From positions 3,912 to 67,911 of the forward strand of contig VAYN01000019.1 of the NCBI GenBank assembly GCA_005885405.1: DNA of 64,000 nucleotides, read 5' to 3'. Positions within the stretch are counted from its first letter, which is position 1; each line of letters begins with the position of its first letter. The notes below the pieces were generated by a model. It saw nothing but the letters and a program-made list of their open reading frames with translations, made no database searches and had not been told where the DNA came from. Of this stretch, positions 63,267 through 64,000 are shown one piece after another. The translations under genes were made by a program, and so were the position numbers. Source of the DNA: Actinomycetota bacterium (lineage in GTDB: Bacteria; Actinomycetota; Thermoleophilia; Solirubrobacterales; 70-9).

Positions 63267-64000
63267 TCAAGCCAGATTCGATCTGCGGGGGTAGGCGACC
63301 TCAGGGTCGGTGAGGACGTTCACCAGGGTCGGCCGGCCGGAGGCGAAAGCGCGCTCGAGGGCGGGCTTCAGCTCCCTCGGCTCGCGAACCAGGATCCCGT
63401 CGCAGCCGAGCGATTCGACCAGCTCGTCGTAGCGGGTCTCCGGCCGCAGCTCCGCCGCCACCGAGTAGCCGTAGAGGAACTGCATCGGGTGGTGCTCCAG
63501 CCCCCAGATGCCGTTGTTGCCCATTACCCCGACGACGCCCAAACCGTGACGCGACATGGTGTCAAACTCCATGCCCGCGAAACCGAAGGCGCCGTCGCCC
63601 AGCAGTAGGCAGACCTGGCGGTCGGGATGGGCGACCTTGGCGCCAATCGCCTGGCCCGGGCCGGCGCCGAGGCAGCCGAAGGGCCCCGGGTCCATCCAAC
63701 AGCCGGGCTCGAAGGTTTCGATGTAGCGGCCCGCGTAGGAGACGAAGTCGCCGCCGTCGCCGACGACGATCGCGTCGCGATCGAGGACTTCGCCGAGCTC
63801 CTTATAGATGCGGACCGGGTGCAGCGGCGAGCGCTCCTCGTTCAGCTCCTCCTGCTCGGCCGCGCGCTTCTCGCTCTCGACGTTGCGCAGTTGCTCGAGC
63901 CACGGCTTCGTCCGCACCTCCTCCCCGGCAGCCTCGCGCAGCGCCGCCAGCGTCGCCCGCACGTCGCCGACCAGGTCGACCTCGGGCGTCCGGTTCTTCA
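63267..64000 (-). CDS. Thiamine-pyrophosphate enzyme, acetolactate-synthase-like, truncated by window edge
   Basis: The last 244 or so residues of a TPP-dependent enzyme; the coding frame continues past base 64000. The C-terminal PP domain shows [12 protein letters not shown] followed by GVMGNNG, the GDG...NN metal and pyrophosphate motif, as in acetolactate synthase, oxalyl-CoA decarboxylase and related lyases. The exact substrate cannot be told from this part. Confidence 0.9.
   Translation of the reverse strand, partial: KNRTPEVDLVGDVRATLAALREAAGEEVRTKPWLEQLRNVESEKRAAEQEELNEERSPLHPVRIYKELGEVLDRDAIVVGDGGDFVSYAGRYIETFEPGCWMDPGPFGCLGAGPGQAIGAKVAHPDRQVCLLLGDGAFGFAGMEFDTMSRHGLGVVGVMGNNGIWGLEHHPMQFLYGYSVAAELRPETRYDELVESLGCDGILVREPRELKPALERAFASGRPTLVNVLTDPEVAYPRRSNLA

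Overview
The window is high-G+C DNA from an actinobacterial-type chromosome, most likely class Thermoleophilia (Solirubrobacterales-like). The assignment is an inference. It rests on the G+C-rich codon use, the many ABC, MMPL, TetR and GAF-kinase genes, and a collagen-like protein whose N-terminus (LTYANVMATIAVFLAFGGGAYAA type) I associate with that group. Genes are short, tightly packed and often on alternating strands. There are no phage genes, transposases, rRNA operons or CRISPR arrays. One tRNA gene is present, the initiator tRNA-Met.

Layout. 1-9 kb: end of an ammonium transporter, an ABC-2 exporter pair, an excalibur protein, a broken 5'-3' exonuclease, small conserved proteins, and a minus-strand run of cupredoxin, acyl-CoA carboxylase and FMN reductase. 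9-17 kb: MMPL exporter, glutamate decarboxylase, metallo-hydrolase, SHOCT protein, reductase and Lon. 17-22.5 kb: HxlR regulator, a GAF histidine kinase with two response regulators, and an XRE regulator divergent from an Abi/HEPN-like gene. 22.5-33 kb: deacetylase and trehalose-synthase-like genes fused by a frame break, a universal stress protein with a flavoprotein, a sigma factor fused to a zinc finger, and secreted phosphatase and hydrolase genes. 33-42 kb: a single TetR, a rare double TetR protein, an orphan peptide-binding lipoprotein, a glycosyltransferase/K+ channel run, and MarR with its MMPL pump. 45-50 kb: a 3-acetamido-sugar (fdtA/B/C-like) cluster with a family 2 glycosyltransferase, then a broken luciferase-like gene. 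50-57 kb: MFS, cupin, arylsulfotransferase, DEAD-box helicase, an ArsR-SRPBCC pair and a PTP-like protein. 57.4-59.4 kb: a translationally coupled three-gene operon I cannot assign. 59.5-64 kb: membrane protein, collagen-like protein, tRNA-fMet, Ppx/GppA and the end of a TPP-dependent enzyme.

Three themes run through the window. First, about twenty genes have a TANNNT-like -10 hexamer ending 6-7 nt before the start codon, which points to widespread leaderless transcription and decides many start sites. Two genes appear to start with ATC. Second, long perfect or near-perfect inverted repeats sit in intergenic gaps, in divergent promoter regions and once inside a coding sequence. Third, several genes carry frame breaks or missing segments (exonuclease, Lon N-terminus, deacetylase/glycosyltransferase, acetyltransferase, luciferase-like). 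These could be real decay or assembly error.
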